12,791 bases of DNA from Candidatus Krumholzibacteriia bacterium (GCA_028718575.1 JAQULN010000036.1:1-12791); one strand, 5' to 3'. Shown: positions 1 to 8,054, counted from the first letter of the stretch. The notes: generated from the sequence alone by a model not told the origin. Numbers and translations are program-made.

Positions 1-491
1 GCGGCGCCCCCGGGAGAATCGGTCTCGTGGAGGCTCCGGGCCTCGGATTGCGCAGCGGGCTGCGGCCGATCGCAAACATCCCGTTCGGAAGCAAGGCGGG
101 CCGTCTCAATGTATAGTAGCGGCATGGCATATCCCCCTATCGAGTCAAATGGCTATTCTCGATCATTACTTCGGTTGCAGTACGCCGGAACTTGAGCGGC
201 ATCCGGTGTAAGTCGCTGCAAATAATGACGTAGCGTAAGGGCTATCTGTATGCCGCGGAACATGGTCGGTAAGCGCCTTTCGCCAGAGGCATCGTAGGTG
301 ATGCCCGAACCGCGTCGATGCGTCCGCGCAAGCCTTGACTCGCGGGCTGCAAGTCCTCAAGATGCCGTGAGCGGGGGGTCATCGATCGGCTGCGGCGGCT
401 CGGCTAAGCTCCACAGTAAACGACGCGGTCGCGCCCCATTCGAGTTTGTTCGCCGGCTCGCCGCGGGTCCGCCCAGCGACGGGATTCACGG
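1..491. other. Left-edge region with no confidently assigned gene
   Basis: No reading frame here looks convincingly coding. Two weak edge possibilities exist. On the plus strand, frame 3 is open from the edge to a TAG at 114-116 (37 codons, G/C-ending codons common), which could be the tail of a gene outside the window. On the minus strand, an ATG at 125-123 is preceded by a G-run at 134-138 and opens a frame to the edge. At most one can be real and I cannot choose. Bases about 100-300 are richer in A+T than the surroundings and behave like intergenic DNA. Bases 300-491 are G+C-rich, and the frames open there are shadows running into the next gene. Confidence 0.5.
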
Positions 492-2438
492 ATGCTGACC
501 TGGTTGCGCACCATCGCCGCCGCTGGAGCCTGGGCGTTCCTGGCCGCGGGCTCGATCGGCCTGCTAGAAGCGGCGGCGCGTGCGTTCGTGCTGGCCAGCC
601 CGGGTTCGTCCAGCCACTCACAGGGTCTCGTTGCCTTGCTGCCGGCGTTCACGTTGTACGGCTGGCTCGGCCTGGTCATCGCCGTCCTGGTGTCGTTGCC
701 GCTGTTGACTCTGGCGCGCCGCCGGCGCAACGGCGATCCAGCCGCGCCGGCCCTGTCCGCCCAGGTGCGCACGGTGCCGGTCCGGGCCTTGGGTGCCGCC
801 TTGGGAGTGCTTGGCGCTCTCTATCTCGCGTACTTCTTACGCGAGACGATTGTGCTCGACTGGTACAATCGGTGGCTGACGCCGCCGTGGCGTCCGGCGG
901 GGCTGCTGGCGCTCGGCGTCGTCGTGGGATTGAGTCTTCCGTTGCGCCGCCTCACGCCGCTCATCAGCGGCGGCGGACGTGTTCGACTGGCGATCATGAT
1001 CGTGATCGCCATAGCGGCGAGTTGGCTGTGGCCGGATTATCGGACGACGACGCGCCTTCGCCAGCTGAGGGGCGCGGAGATCGGCACCGCGCCGCCGGGC
1101 GCGCCCAACGTGTTGCTGTTGAGCATCGACGCATTACGGCACGACAAGCTGAGTTGCCTCGCTCCCGGCGCGCCGCCGACGCCGCACCTAGACCGGCTGG
1201 CAGCCGACAGTTGGCTCTGGACCAACGCCTGGGCGGTCAGCGGCTGGACGGTGCCCAGTATGAGCACCGCCTTGACCGGAAGGCCGCCCCGGACGCTCGG
1301 CGTCGGCAAGTTGGTTGGCCTGCCGGAGGGAGTGCCGACGTTGGCCGAACTGGCCCGGCAGGCGGGGTGGTGGACCGCGGGCATCGTCGCCAATCCTTTC
1401 TTGAGCGAGGAGTTCGGTTTCGCGCGCGGATTCGCTGACTTCGACCATTCCGATGTCTTCGAGGCGCTCGACCCCGCCCGGCAGACGATCCTGGCTCGTG
1501 AGCTCACGCGTTATATCGTGGAGCAAACCGATCTCACCGATGGCCGGCTCATGATCGGCCGCGCGAAACGCTGGTTGCGGTCCTACGCGAAGCCGCACCC
1601 GTTCCTGCTTTGGCTCCACCTGATGGAGCCGCATTTGCCGTATCGCAGTCATCCCGACGCACTGGGCCGCCGGCCGCCGTTGCCGGAGCATCCGCTGATG
1701 GCTCGCGATCGCTTTTCCGACCTCCACGGACTGCGCGCGGCGCTGCCGGACGTACCGGCGGAGATAGCCCGGGCCGTCGAAGACCTCTACGACGGTGAAG
1801 TCGCCTATGCCGACGCCTGCGTCGGCGAGTTACTGGCGGCACTCGCGGCGACCGGCCGCGCACAGAATACCTGGATCGTTGTGTTCGCCGATCACGGCGA
1901 GGAGTTCTTCGAGCACGGAGGTTTCGAGCACGGCCACAGCTTGCTGCCCGAGGTTACGCGCATTCCACTTTTGATTCGACCGCCCGGCGGTCTGGCGGCC
2001 GGTGTCCGTGACGATCGGGCCGTCAGTCTGCTCGATCTTCTACCCAGCCTGTGCCATGCCATGGCCTGGCCGGCGCCCGCGGGTGTCCCCGGCCGCCCCG
2101 CCCTCGCGCCGTCCGGCGATGGTGATCAAGTCGAACCCACCAAGATTAATATTTTGGAGAATATGCTCTATGGGCCGCCCCAACACGCCACGCTACGCTG
2201 GCCTGTGTTTGCGGTCGCCGATTCGAGTTTCGGCGAGATCGTTTGGTACGACCTCGCCGCCGATCCAGGCGCACTACGGCCGATTGCAGCGCCAGTCGAC
2301 GCCGATGTCTTGCAAGACGCGGTCCGCGAGCTGGTAAGCGAATGGAACCGCCTGGCCGTCGAACTCGGCGCTGGCAACCGGCCAAGCACTAAGATAAGCC
2401 CCGCCACCGGACGGCGGTTGCGCAGCCTGGGCTACTGA
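492..2438 (+). CDS. Membrane-anchored sulfatase-fold enzyme with Thr nucleophile
   Basis: 648 residues. About five membrane helices come first (roughly residues 7-31, 46-73, 98-116, 132-152, 165-183), which places the C-terminal catalytic domain in the periplasm. The domain is of the alkaline-phosphatase superfamily (sulfatase type). It shows the metal motif SIDALRHD with D213, the nucleophile segment WTVPSMSTALTG with T253, the second metal site FADHGEE (D467, H468), and FEHGHS (H480, H482). The C-terminus LRSLGY is typical of many sulfatase-family paralogues. In true arylsulfatases the T253 position is Cys or Ser (C-x-P-S-R, converted to formylglycine) and the Arg is present; here they are Thr and Met. 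Five helices plus a Thr nucleophile is the plan of LtaS and EptA-like phosphotransferases, so transfer or hydrolysis of a phospho-group is more likely than sulfate hydrolysis (inference). The start has only a weak GGGA ribosome site at 480-484. The gene converges on mntP, 46 bp away. Confidence 0.9.
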   Translation: MLTWLRTIAAAGAWAFLAAGSIGLLEAAARAFVLASPGSSSHSQGLVALLPAFTLYGWLGLVIAVLVSLPLLTLARRRRNGDPAAPALSAQVRTVPVRALGAALGVLGALYLAYFLRETIVLDWYNRWLTPPWRPAGLLALGVVVGLSLPLRRLTPLISGGGRVRLAIMIVIAIAASWLWPDYRTTTRLRQLRGAEIGTAPPGAPNVLLLSIDALRHDKLSCLAPGAPPTPHLDRLAADSWLWTNAWAVSGWTVPSMSTALTGRPPRTLGVGKLVGLPEGVPTLAELARQAGWWTAGIVANPFLSEEFGFARGFADFDHSDVFEALDPARQTILARELTRYIVEQTDLTDGRLMIGRAKRWLRSYAKPHPFLLWLHLMEPHLPYRSHPDALGRRPPLPEHPLMARDRFSDLHGLRAALPDVPAEIARAVEDLYDGEVAYADACVGELLAALAATGRAQNTWIVVFADHGEEFFEHGGFEHGHSLLPEVTRIPLLIRPPGGLAAGVRDDRAVSLLDLLPSLCHAMAWPAPAGVPGRPALAPSGDGDQVEPTKINILENMLYGPPQHATLRWPVFAVADSSFGEIVWYDLAADPGALRPIAAPVDADVLQDAVRELVSEWNRLAVELGAGNRPSTKISPATGRRLRSLGY

Positions 2439-2484
2439 CGCGGGTTCGGGCCTAACTGTCGTTCGATGGGCTGGAGTTATCCTC

Positions 2485-3048
2485 TCAGGCCAAGATATGC
2501 TCGATCAGGATCTTGACGCCGATCCCGATCAAGATCAAGCCTCCGGCGAACTCGACGCGCCGGCCCCAGGCTGACGCCAATCGGCGGCCCAACGCCATCC
2601 CGGCGGCGGTGAAGGCCGCCGCGACGGCGCCGAAAAGCAGCGCCGGGAGAATGATCGGCGATCCGATCACGGCCAGCGACAGGCCGACGGCGAGGGCATC
2701 GATGCTGGTGGCAACCGAGAGCAACACCAATTGCCAGCCGGTGGTCGGGTCGCGAAAGGGCCGCACCTCGCCAGACGGACTTAGGGAGTCCCGCACCATC
2801 CGGACGCCGATCACGCCGAGCAGACCGAACGCGAGCCAATGATCCACCGCCGCAATGTATGCGTGGACGGTGCGGCCGACCGTCCAACCGATCGCGGGCA
2901 TCAGCGCCTGAAAGAGTCCGAAGTGGAAGGCCAAGCGGAAAACACGCCGCCCCGTGAGCGGGGAGAGCACCAAGCCTGCGGCGATGGCGACGGCGAACGC
3001 GTCGGCAGCCAGCGCGACCGCGACCGCGAGCAGGATCCACCAACTCAT
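2485..3048 (-). CDS. mntP: MntP-type manganese efflux pump
   Basis: 187 residues, the usual length for the MntP family of inner-membrane Mn(II) exporters. It has six hydrophobic segments in two homologous halves. Each half carries the acidic signature in a helix: ADAFAVAIAAG (D16) in the first and SIDALAVGLSLAV (D117) in the fourth, which are the residues known to matter for Mn transport in this family. I chose the ATG at 3048 because it begins the hydrophobic segment (MSWWILL) directly and has AAAGGAG (3067-3061) 12 bases upstream. The frame stays open to 3198, but that extension is arginine-rich and unlike MntP. The gene is divergent from the porin and convergent with the sulfatase-fold gene, so it is probably monocistronic. 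In other bacteria mntP is controlled by MntR or a yybP-ykoY Mn riboswitch; I do not see the conserved riboswitch sequences here. Confidence 0.9.
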   Translation of the reverse strand: MSWWILLAVAVALAADAFAVAIAAGLVLSPLTGRRVFRLAFHFGLFQALMPAIGWTVGRTVHAYIAAVDHWLAFGLLGVIGVRMVRDSLSPSGEVRPFRDPTTGWQLVLLSVATSIDALAVGLSLAVIGSPIILPALLFGAVAAAFTAAGMALGRRLASAWGRRVEFAGGLILIGIGVKILIEHILA

Positions 3049-3060
3049 CGAACCGGCCGG

Positions 3061-3067
3061 CTCCTTT
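3061..3067 (-). promoter_or_regulatory. Ribosome-binding site of mntP
   Basis: On the minus strand the sequence reads AAAGGAG, 12 bases before the ATG at 3048. It supports the short MntP start over the open-frame extension to 3198. Confidence 0.6.
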
Positions 3068-3184
3068 GCGGTCGCTCGCATCACTTCGCGCGGGCCGCAC
3101 TCGTCGCGGACCACTCGCCCGGCGCCTCTCGGGCGAGATCGGTTTGACCGTCCTTTCCGGGATTGTATTGCAGGGCTTCTCTTT

Positions 3185-3234
3185 GCGGCAAGGCACAACC
3201 GGTCTCACGCCCGTGTCCTGGTTGATTCCGCCGC
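3185..3234 (-). repeat. Nested inverted repeat in the mntP leader
   Basis: Three nested stems are visible: GCGGC (3185-3189) with GCCGC (3230-3234), CAACC (3196-3200) with GGTTG (3220-3224), and CAC (3206-3208) with GTG (3213-3215). The middle stem can be lengthened by GG/CC across a one-base bulge at 3219. The element lies upstream of the porin promoter, so it is not in the porin mRNA as I map it. On the minus strand it would fall in the 5' untranslated leader of mntP, about 140 bases before the ATG. It does not match the yybP-ykoY consensus that I know. Whether it is a leader RNA, an operator or chance is open. Confidence 0.35.
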
Positions 3235-3256
3235 AGACGGGGACTCGGCTTCGAGA

Positions 3257-3285
3257 TTGATATTTGCAGCCGCGAACGTTATTAC
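3257..3285 (+). promoter_or_regulatory. Sigma70-type promoter for the porin
   Basis: TTGATA (3257-3262, five of six matches to TTGACA), a spacer of exactly 17 bases, then TATTAC (3280-3285, four of six matches to TATAAT). It lies in a locally A+T-richer patch of the mntP-porin intergenic region. Transcription would start near 3292, giving a leader of about 115 bases before the TTG start. The rest of the region from 3049 to 3406 holds no gene that I can see. Confidence 0.5.
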
Positions 3286-3393
3286 GTATCCGCAAGCCTA
3301 CTCGAGAAAGTCGCGCTGGTTGCTTTCGTCTCTCGACGCATTGAGCAGAGCGCGCTTTCCAGGCGCGGAAACACCAACGGTCGGAGCCGAACC

Positions 3394-3399
3394 GGGAGG
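3394..3399 (+). promoter_or_regulatory. Ribosome-binding site that fixes the porin TTG start
   Basis: GGGAGG lies 7 bases before TTG at 3407. No ATG or GTG in frame sits nearby ahead of the signal peptide, so this site decides the start. Confidence 0.7.
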
Positions 3400-3406
3400 C
3401 ATCGTC

Positions 3407-4477
3407 TTGCAGAAGCTGTTGATCACTGCCGCGATAATCGCGTGCGTAATGCTGAACGCTGCGGCGTCGGCAGACGAACTTGATTACCAGATCTACGGCG
3501 TGGCCCATGTCTCGACCGACCTGCAGAATAACGGTGCCGATTCCAGTCTTTTCGTCTCGTCGAACAACACCCGCTTCGGCATCAGGGGCACGTACGCGAC
3601 CGACTATGAATTGTTCACGGTAGTCTTCCAGCACGAAAACAGCGCCGACTTCAACGGTGAGCGCTCCGGGCTCTCGACCCGCAACAGCTTCGCCGGCTTG
3701 CAAGGCGACTGGGGCCGGTTGATCTGGGGCCGCCACGACACCCCGTTCTATTCGCTGGGCCGCACCGCGGATCTGTTCGGCGATTGCCTCGGCGATGCGC
3801 GGAGCGTCACCGGCTACTTCGGCTACGGCTGGGACCTGCGCATGCATTCGATGATTATGTACTCGACGCCCCAGCTCGCCGACGCTCTCAAATTGCATGT
3901 TCAGCATGTGGCGGAGGAGGGGCGGGACGACCGCATGTTCCTCAGCGCCAGCGGCGTCTATCAGCATAGCGCCCTGACGATCGGTCTGGCGTACGAGCTC
4001 CACGGTAAAGGCTGGGAGACGGCTTACAGCGATTCCCTCTATCTCGCCGATGTCGGCGAAGCGCAGGATAGCGGCGCCTTCCGCGCGATTGCGGTCTACA
4101 ATGTCGGCGGGCTCAAGGTCGCGGGTCTGCTCCAGTCGATCAGCAACGTCGCCGGTTATGACGGCGCTTCGGCCACGACCTTCGGGCTGGGCGCCAGTTA
4201 CCGGCTCGACAGCGGCGTCGAACCTAAGGCTCAGGTCTACCTGACCGATCCTAACACCGACGTCGACGATGACGGCGCGAGAATGGTCGTTGTCGGCCTG
4301 GATTATCATCTGACGAAGAAATCGCGGCTGTACCTGGCCTACGCGACCATGCTGAACGAAGACGACGCCAAGCTCGTGCCGTTCCGAGGCGGACACGGTA
4401 AAAACTATGGCTACGGCGCCGCGGTGTCCGGCGAGAGTCCGTACGGCATTTCTGTCGGCTTGATTGCCGGGTGGTAG
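3407..4477 (+). CDS. Outer-membrane general porin
   Basis: 356 residues. The signal peptide MQKLLITAAIIACVMLNAAA is followed by SA and a likely signal-peptidase cleavage after A22 (AAASA|DEL). The mature part has alternating-residue beta-strand character and motifs of the Gram-negative porin family (Porin_4 type): YGVAHVS in the first strand, NNTRFGIRG, RNSFAGLQGDWGRLIWGRHDTPF in positions expected for the strands before the constriction loop, and an aromatic last residue (W356) as used by the BAM insertion signal. Length is typical of trimeric 16-stranded porins. Its role would be passive diffusion of small hydrophilic solutes; no substrate specificity can be read. The start is TTG, supported by GGGAGG 7 bases upstream and by the position of the signal peptide. 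The frame is open far upstream, but that part overlaps mntP antisense and is not coding. It stands alone as a transcription unit, divergent from mntP. Confidence 0.9.
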   Translation: MQKLLITAAIIACVMLNAAASADELDYQIYGVAHVSTDLQNNGADSSLFVSSNNTRFGIRGTYATDYELFTVVFQHENSADFNGERSGLSTRNSFAGLQGDWGRLIWGRHDTPFYSLGRTADLFGDCLGDARSVTGYFGYGWDLRMHSMIMYSTPQLADALKLHVQHVAEEGRDDRMFLSASGVYQHSALTIGLAYELHGKGWETAYSDSLYLADVGEAQDSGAFRAIAVYNVGGLKVAGLLQSISNVAGYDGASATTFGLGASYRLDSGVEPKAQVYLTDPNTDVDDDGARMVVVGLDYHLTKKSRLYLAYATMLNEDDAKLVPFRGGHGKNYGYGAAVSGESPYGISVGLIAGW

Positions 4478-4791
4478 AACTCGGGACCATCGACACGCAA
4501 GCTATGTAGCCGCGGTAACGCCGGACTCGACCATTCTGTCCGGCGGTCCGACGTGTTTTGATGTCCGGTACCATCTCACCACGTTGTCCGTATTAAACTA
4601 TGCCGATTCAACAAGCGGCTCGGTGTCGACAACCCGAGAACTCCGTGTTACGCTGGCCGCGAGCGCCTCGGCATGTATTCTTTCGGTGAAACGTCCGGTT
4701 AACACGACAGGCGCCGTCATCGTCGCTTTGCACCGTTATGGTGATGCTGCTTGGCATGGGGGAACACCATAGGCAAAGGATTCCACGCGAC
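4478..4791 (+). other. Porin-kinase intergenic region, no gene seen
   Basis: 314 bases without a convincing reading frame. It contains the inverted repeat at 4519-4545 and somewhat A+T-richer patches (4580-4620, 4670-4710). I found no promoter with both good hexamers and good spacing; TTGTCC at 4584-4589 is the nearest -35-like hexamer, but no good -10 stands at the right distance. The ribosome site of the kinase, AAAGGA, is at 4775-4780. Confidence 0.5.
4519..4545 (+). terminator. Inverted repeat after the porin, possible weak terminator
   Basis: CGCCGGAC (4519-4526) and GTCCGGCG (4538-4545) form a perfect 8-bp stem with an 11-base loop, 41 bases after the porin stop. A run of four T follows only at 4556-4559, too far for a canonical intrinsic terminator. 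It could instead be an operator or an mRNA 3' stabiliser. Confidence 0.4.
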
Positions 4792-7700
4792 ATGAGCAAG
4801 AGCCGAGACCAATACAGGACGGTCGAGCGCAACCGGAGATTCCTGGCAGTCATTGTCATTCTGCTCCTGCTCGGCGGTCTCCATGCCGCCTATATGATTC
4901 ATAGCGCGGAGCAACACCGGCGCAGCCGGTTACTGCAACAAGCGGATGCGGCCGCCGCCGCCATGAACCCTTCGCTGTTGGCGGCCTTGGCGCAGGCGAA
5001 TCCGCGACAAGGACTTCCGGAGTATCAACAACTCAAACGCCAGCTCACGTGCCTGGCAAGCCAAATCCCGTCGTGCAAATTTGTTTCGATCGTGGAAATC
5101 AGACCTGGCGGCGACGGCGGCATTTTGATCGGCAGCGACGACCTCGATATCGATTTCGCGTCACGCCGGGACAAGCTCCATGAAGAGATTGCGGCGGCAG
5201 AGTTCAAGATCCACGGCGAGCGATCCTATCCTCCCATTCGTCTTTTTCGCGACCACGGCGGATCCTGGCTCAGCGCGTCGGCGCTGGTGATTCCGAGCGC
5301 GGCAAGCAAGCCCGGTTTTCTGCTCACCATGGGTTTTACGACCGGCGGCGGGCTGCGCTCGTCGATCGGCGCCGCGGCGCCTTCTCTCCTATTCACGGCC
5401 GTCGCGATCGCAATACTCGTCGGCGGCCATGTCTTTATTGCGCGCCGGTCGCGTCGGACCGCGAAACAGCCGCAGGAGAAAGGCCACCTCCAGCTCGCGC
5501 TGGCTGTCATCACTGTCGGATTTCTCTTGAGCTTTTCGTTGTTCTGGATCGTTCGCAGCGCCGACCACCATGCGCGCGACAACGCCTTCTGGCAGCTCGC
5601 CAGCGAACGAGTCGAAGCGATCGACAGGGTCTTGCGCACGCTGGTGGACGTAGAACTCGAGGCGTTGGCTCGTTTCTATCAGGCCAGCGAGTACGTCACC
5701 CCCAAGGAGTTCGCCGATTACACGCCGTTTCTCACGCATAACTCGGTCATCCGATCCTGGCAGTGGGTGCGGCTCATCGCCGCTGCCGAGCTGGACGAGA
5801 TCGCGACTGCCTTCCGCGCCGAAGGGCTTGCCGATTTCGCCGTCTGGCAGAGAGATGCGCAAGGCCGGCGAGTTGCGGCTGCCGGACGCGATACGCTCTT
5901 CGCTGTCGCGCGGATCGCGCCCCGCGGCGACCGCGACGGCGAGTTGGGGTTCGACCATGCGTCCGATCCGCGTCTGGCAGCCGCGCTGCGCGAAGCGATC
6001 CGAACGGGTCTACCGGTGGCGACAGCACCGGTGCTGCCGGCGGACGGCGCCGGCCGTCAAAACGTGTTCATGGTTTACCGCCCGGTCTTCGCTGGCAACA
6101 GACCACCGGCCTTGCTGGGTTTCGCGTCGGCCGTGCTCCCCTTGGACACCCTGCTGCAGAACGTGCTGTCGAACCGGGCCGTCGAATTGTCAATGAGCAG
6201 CTTGTACTTCGACAAACCGCCGGTCGACCTAGCTACCACGTGGCAGGAACGGAACGACTCGAGCAGCCGCTTCGTGGCCCGCCAACCGGTGCTGGTTTTC
6301 GGTAAATTGATGATGGTGACTGCGCATACCGGGCCAGAGTTCGCCGAACTCTATCCGGCCCGAGCAGCGGTTCTGGTATTGGTCGCAGGCCTGTTGCTCA
6401 CGGCAATGTTGTCTCTGTTGTACGGTCTGTTCTATCAGAAGCGCGCGCAACTCGAAGGGCTAGTGGCCTTGCGCACCGCCGAGTTGAACGAAGCCAAACA
6501 ACACATGGAACTCGCGATCCGCGGCGCCGATCTCGGTACCTGGGACTGGCACGTCCCCACGGGTGACTTCATCTTCAACGATCGCTGGCACGAACTACTC
6601 GGTTATGGCCCGAAGGAACTGCCGCGAAACGTCAGCGCGTGGCCGGCTATCATGGAACCAGCGGAATTGGCCGCCGTCATACAGGCGGTCGCCGATCTCC
6701 GGACGGGCGTCATCGAATATTACGAGGCTGAGCACCGGCTCCGCCACAAGGACGGCCATCCGATCTGGGTTCTCGTCAAGGGCCGATTGATCACGCACGA
6801 TGACAGCGGCAAGCCCATTCGCGTCTGCGGAACCTGCGTCGACATCACCAATCGCAAACTCGCAGAGCAGGAAAGGGAGCGGCTGCAAGACCAGATCAGG
6901 CATGGGCAGAAGATGGAGGCAGTCGGCCGCCTCGCCGGCGGCATTGCGCACGATCTGAACAACCTGCTCTCGCCGATCATCGGCTACGGGCAGTTGCTCC
7001 TGGACAATGTGGAGAGAACCGGCGAGACGCACAACTTCGCCGACGCCATCTTGCGCGCCGGTTTGCGGGCGCGCGATCTGGTTCGCCAGTTGTTGGCCTA
7101 CGGACGCAAACAGGCCCTGGAAGTCAGACCGGTCAACCTCAACGAGATCATCAAGGCATTCGAATCGCTATTGCGGCGAACCATTCCCGAAGATATCGAG
7201 ATCCGGATTTTCCTCGCGACCGATATCTCGATGATCCTCGCCGATGCGGGGCAGATCGAGCAGGTTCTGATGAATCTGGCGGTCAATGCCGCGCAAGCCA
7301 TGCCTGACGGCGGGAAGCTCACCATCGAAACCGCCATGGTCGAGCTGACCGAAGAGTACGCCAGAACCCATCCAGAGGTCGTTCCCGGCTTTTATCTGCT
7401 GTTGGCCGTCAGTGACACCGGCATCGGCATGGATCAGGCCGCACGCGAGCACATCTTCGAACCGTTCTTCTCGACCAAGGGAGACATGGGCACCGGCATG
7501 GGCCTGGCAACGGTCTTCGGCATCGTCAAACAGCACGGGGGCAGCATCTGGGTCTACAGCGAGCCGGGCAACGGATCCACGTTCAAGATCTATCTGCCGC
7601 CCATGGCCGAGACACCACGCGGTTCCACCGCCGCCAGCGAAGCGCCGACCGACCTGCATGGCAGCGAAACCGTGCTTGTCGTCGAGGATAGCGAGGACGT

Positions 7701-8028
7701 GCGGAGGTTGACCTGCTCGATCCTGGCTCGCTACGGATACAAGGTTCTGGCGGCTGCGAGCGGTCGTGAAGCGCTGGAGGTAGCCGGCGCCCACGACGGC
7801 CCAATCCATCTTCTGCTGTCGGACGTGGTCATGCCGGAAATGAACGGCCGGGAGTTGCATCAGGAACTCGCCCAGCGCCATCCCGGACTGGCAGTCCTCT
7901 TCATGTCGGGCTACACGGACAACGTGATCGCCCACCGCGGAATCCTGGAAGAAGGTGTCCATTTCATCCAGAAACCGTTTTCCACCAAGAGCCTGGCCCA
8001 GCGGGTTCGCGAGACGATCGACTCGTAG
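4792..8028 (+). CDS. Hybrid sensor histidine kinase: CHASE, PAS, HisKA, HATPase, REC
   Basis: 1078 residues from the ATG at 4792, chosen because AAAGGA lies 11 bases upstream and the membrane helix follows at once. In-frame ATGs from 4738 lack a ribosome site. Order: helix 17-36; periplasmic segment of about 160 residues that I do not recognise; helix 198-217; short cytoplasmic loop; helix 233-254; periplasmic CHASE domain about 258-520; helix 524-547; PAS/PAC about 570-690; HisKA with GGIAHDLNN (H720); HATPase with N832 (NLAVNAAQAM), DTGIGMD and GTGMGLATV; receiver 959-1076 with E965/D966, phospho-acceptor D1011 (SDVVMPEMNG) and K1061. CHASE domains sense small ligands outside the membrane. 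The kinase should autophosphorylate H720 and pass phosphate to D1011. The receiver has no output domain, and no response regulator or phosphotransfer protein is adjacent, so the final target is elsewhere in the genome. All catalytic residues are present. Confidence 0.93.
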   Translation: MSKSRDQYRTVERNRRFLAVIVILLLLGGLHAAYMIHSAEQHRRSRLLQQADAAAAAMNPSLLAALAQANPRQGLPEYQQLKRQLTCLASQIPSCKFVSIVEIRPGGDGGILIGSDDLDIDFASRRDKLHEEIAAAEFKIHGERSYPPIRLFRDHGGSWLSASALVIPSAASKPGFLLTMGFTTGGGLRSSIGAAAPSLLFTAVAIAILVGGHVFIARRSRRTAKQPQEKGHLQLALAVITVGFLLSFSLFWIVRSADHHARDNAFWQLASERVEAIDRVLRTLVDVELEALARFYQASEYVTPKEFADYTPFLTHNSVIRSWQWVRLIAAAELDEIATAFRAEGLADFAVWQRDAQGRRVAAAGRDTLFAVARIAPRGDRDGELGFDHASDPRLAAALREAIRTGLPVATAPVLPADGAGRQNVFMVYRPVFAGNRPPALLGFASAVLPLDTLLQNVLSNRAVELSMSSLYFDKPPVDLATTWQERNDSSSRFVARQPVLVFGKLMMVTAHTGPEFAELYPARAAVLVLVAGLLLTAMLSLLYGLFYQKRAQLEGLVALRTAELNEAKQHMELAIRGADLGTWDWHVPTGDFIFNDRWHELLGYGPKELPRNVSAWPAIMEPAELAAVIQAVADLRTGVIEYYEAEHRLRHKDGHPIWVLVKGRLITHDDSGKPIRVCGTCVDITNRKLAEQERERLQDQIRHGQKMEAVGRLAGGIAHDLNNLLSPIIGYGQLLLDNVERTGETHNFADAILRAGLRARDLVRQLLAYGRKQALEVRPVNLNEIIKAFESLLRRTIPEDIEIRIFLATDISMILADAGQIEQVLMNLAVNAAQAMPDGGKLTIETAMVELTEEYARTHPEVVPGFYLLLAVSDTGIGMDQAAREHIFEPFFSTKGDMGTGMGLATVFGIVKQHGGSIWVYSEPGNGSTFKIYLPPMAETPRGSTAASEAPTDLHGSETVLVVEDSEDVRRLTCSILARYGYKVLAAASGREALEVAGAHDGPIHLLLSDVVMPEMNGRELHQELAQRHPGLAVLFMSGYTDNVIAHRGILEEGVHFIQKPFSTKSLAQRVRETIDS

Positions 8029-8037
8029 GAGCGGTGC

Positions 8038-8054
8038 GCGGGCTGCGCGCCCGC
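8038..8054 (+). terminator. GC-rich hairpin after the kinase gene
   Basis: GCGGGC (8038-8043) and GCCCGC (8049-8054) pair perfectly around a 5-base loop, 10 bases after the kinase stop. The position suits a transcript end, but no T-run follows, so intrinsic termination is unproven; it may act with Rho or protect the 3' end. From 8055 to 8209 I see nothing further. Confidence 0.35.

Noticed and set aside
188..215. ECF-sigma promoter (GGAACTT ... GTC) ahead of the sulfatase-fold gene
   Set aside because: The spacing between the two elements is longer than in known ECF promoters and the -10 part is only three bases; the gene start is also almost 280 bases away.
446..1438. 330-codon plus-strand frame overlapping the sulfatase-fold gene
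   Set aside because: Arg-rich shadow frame. The overlapping frame has clear membrane helices and catalytic motifs.
3049..3260. yybP-ykoY manganese riboswitch upstream of mntP
   Set aside because: I searched the minus strand by eye for the conserved loop sequences and found no acceptable match; only a generic nested hairpin is reported.
2477..4396. 639-codon minus-strand open frame through the porin and mntP
   Set aside because: It is antisense to a porin with signal peptide and beta-strand motifs and out of frame with MntP; no recognisable domain.
8038..8054. Canonical intrinsic terminator after the kinase
   Set aside because: The hairpin is perfect but the required T-run is absent, so only a low-confidence hairpin is recorded.
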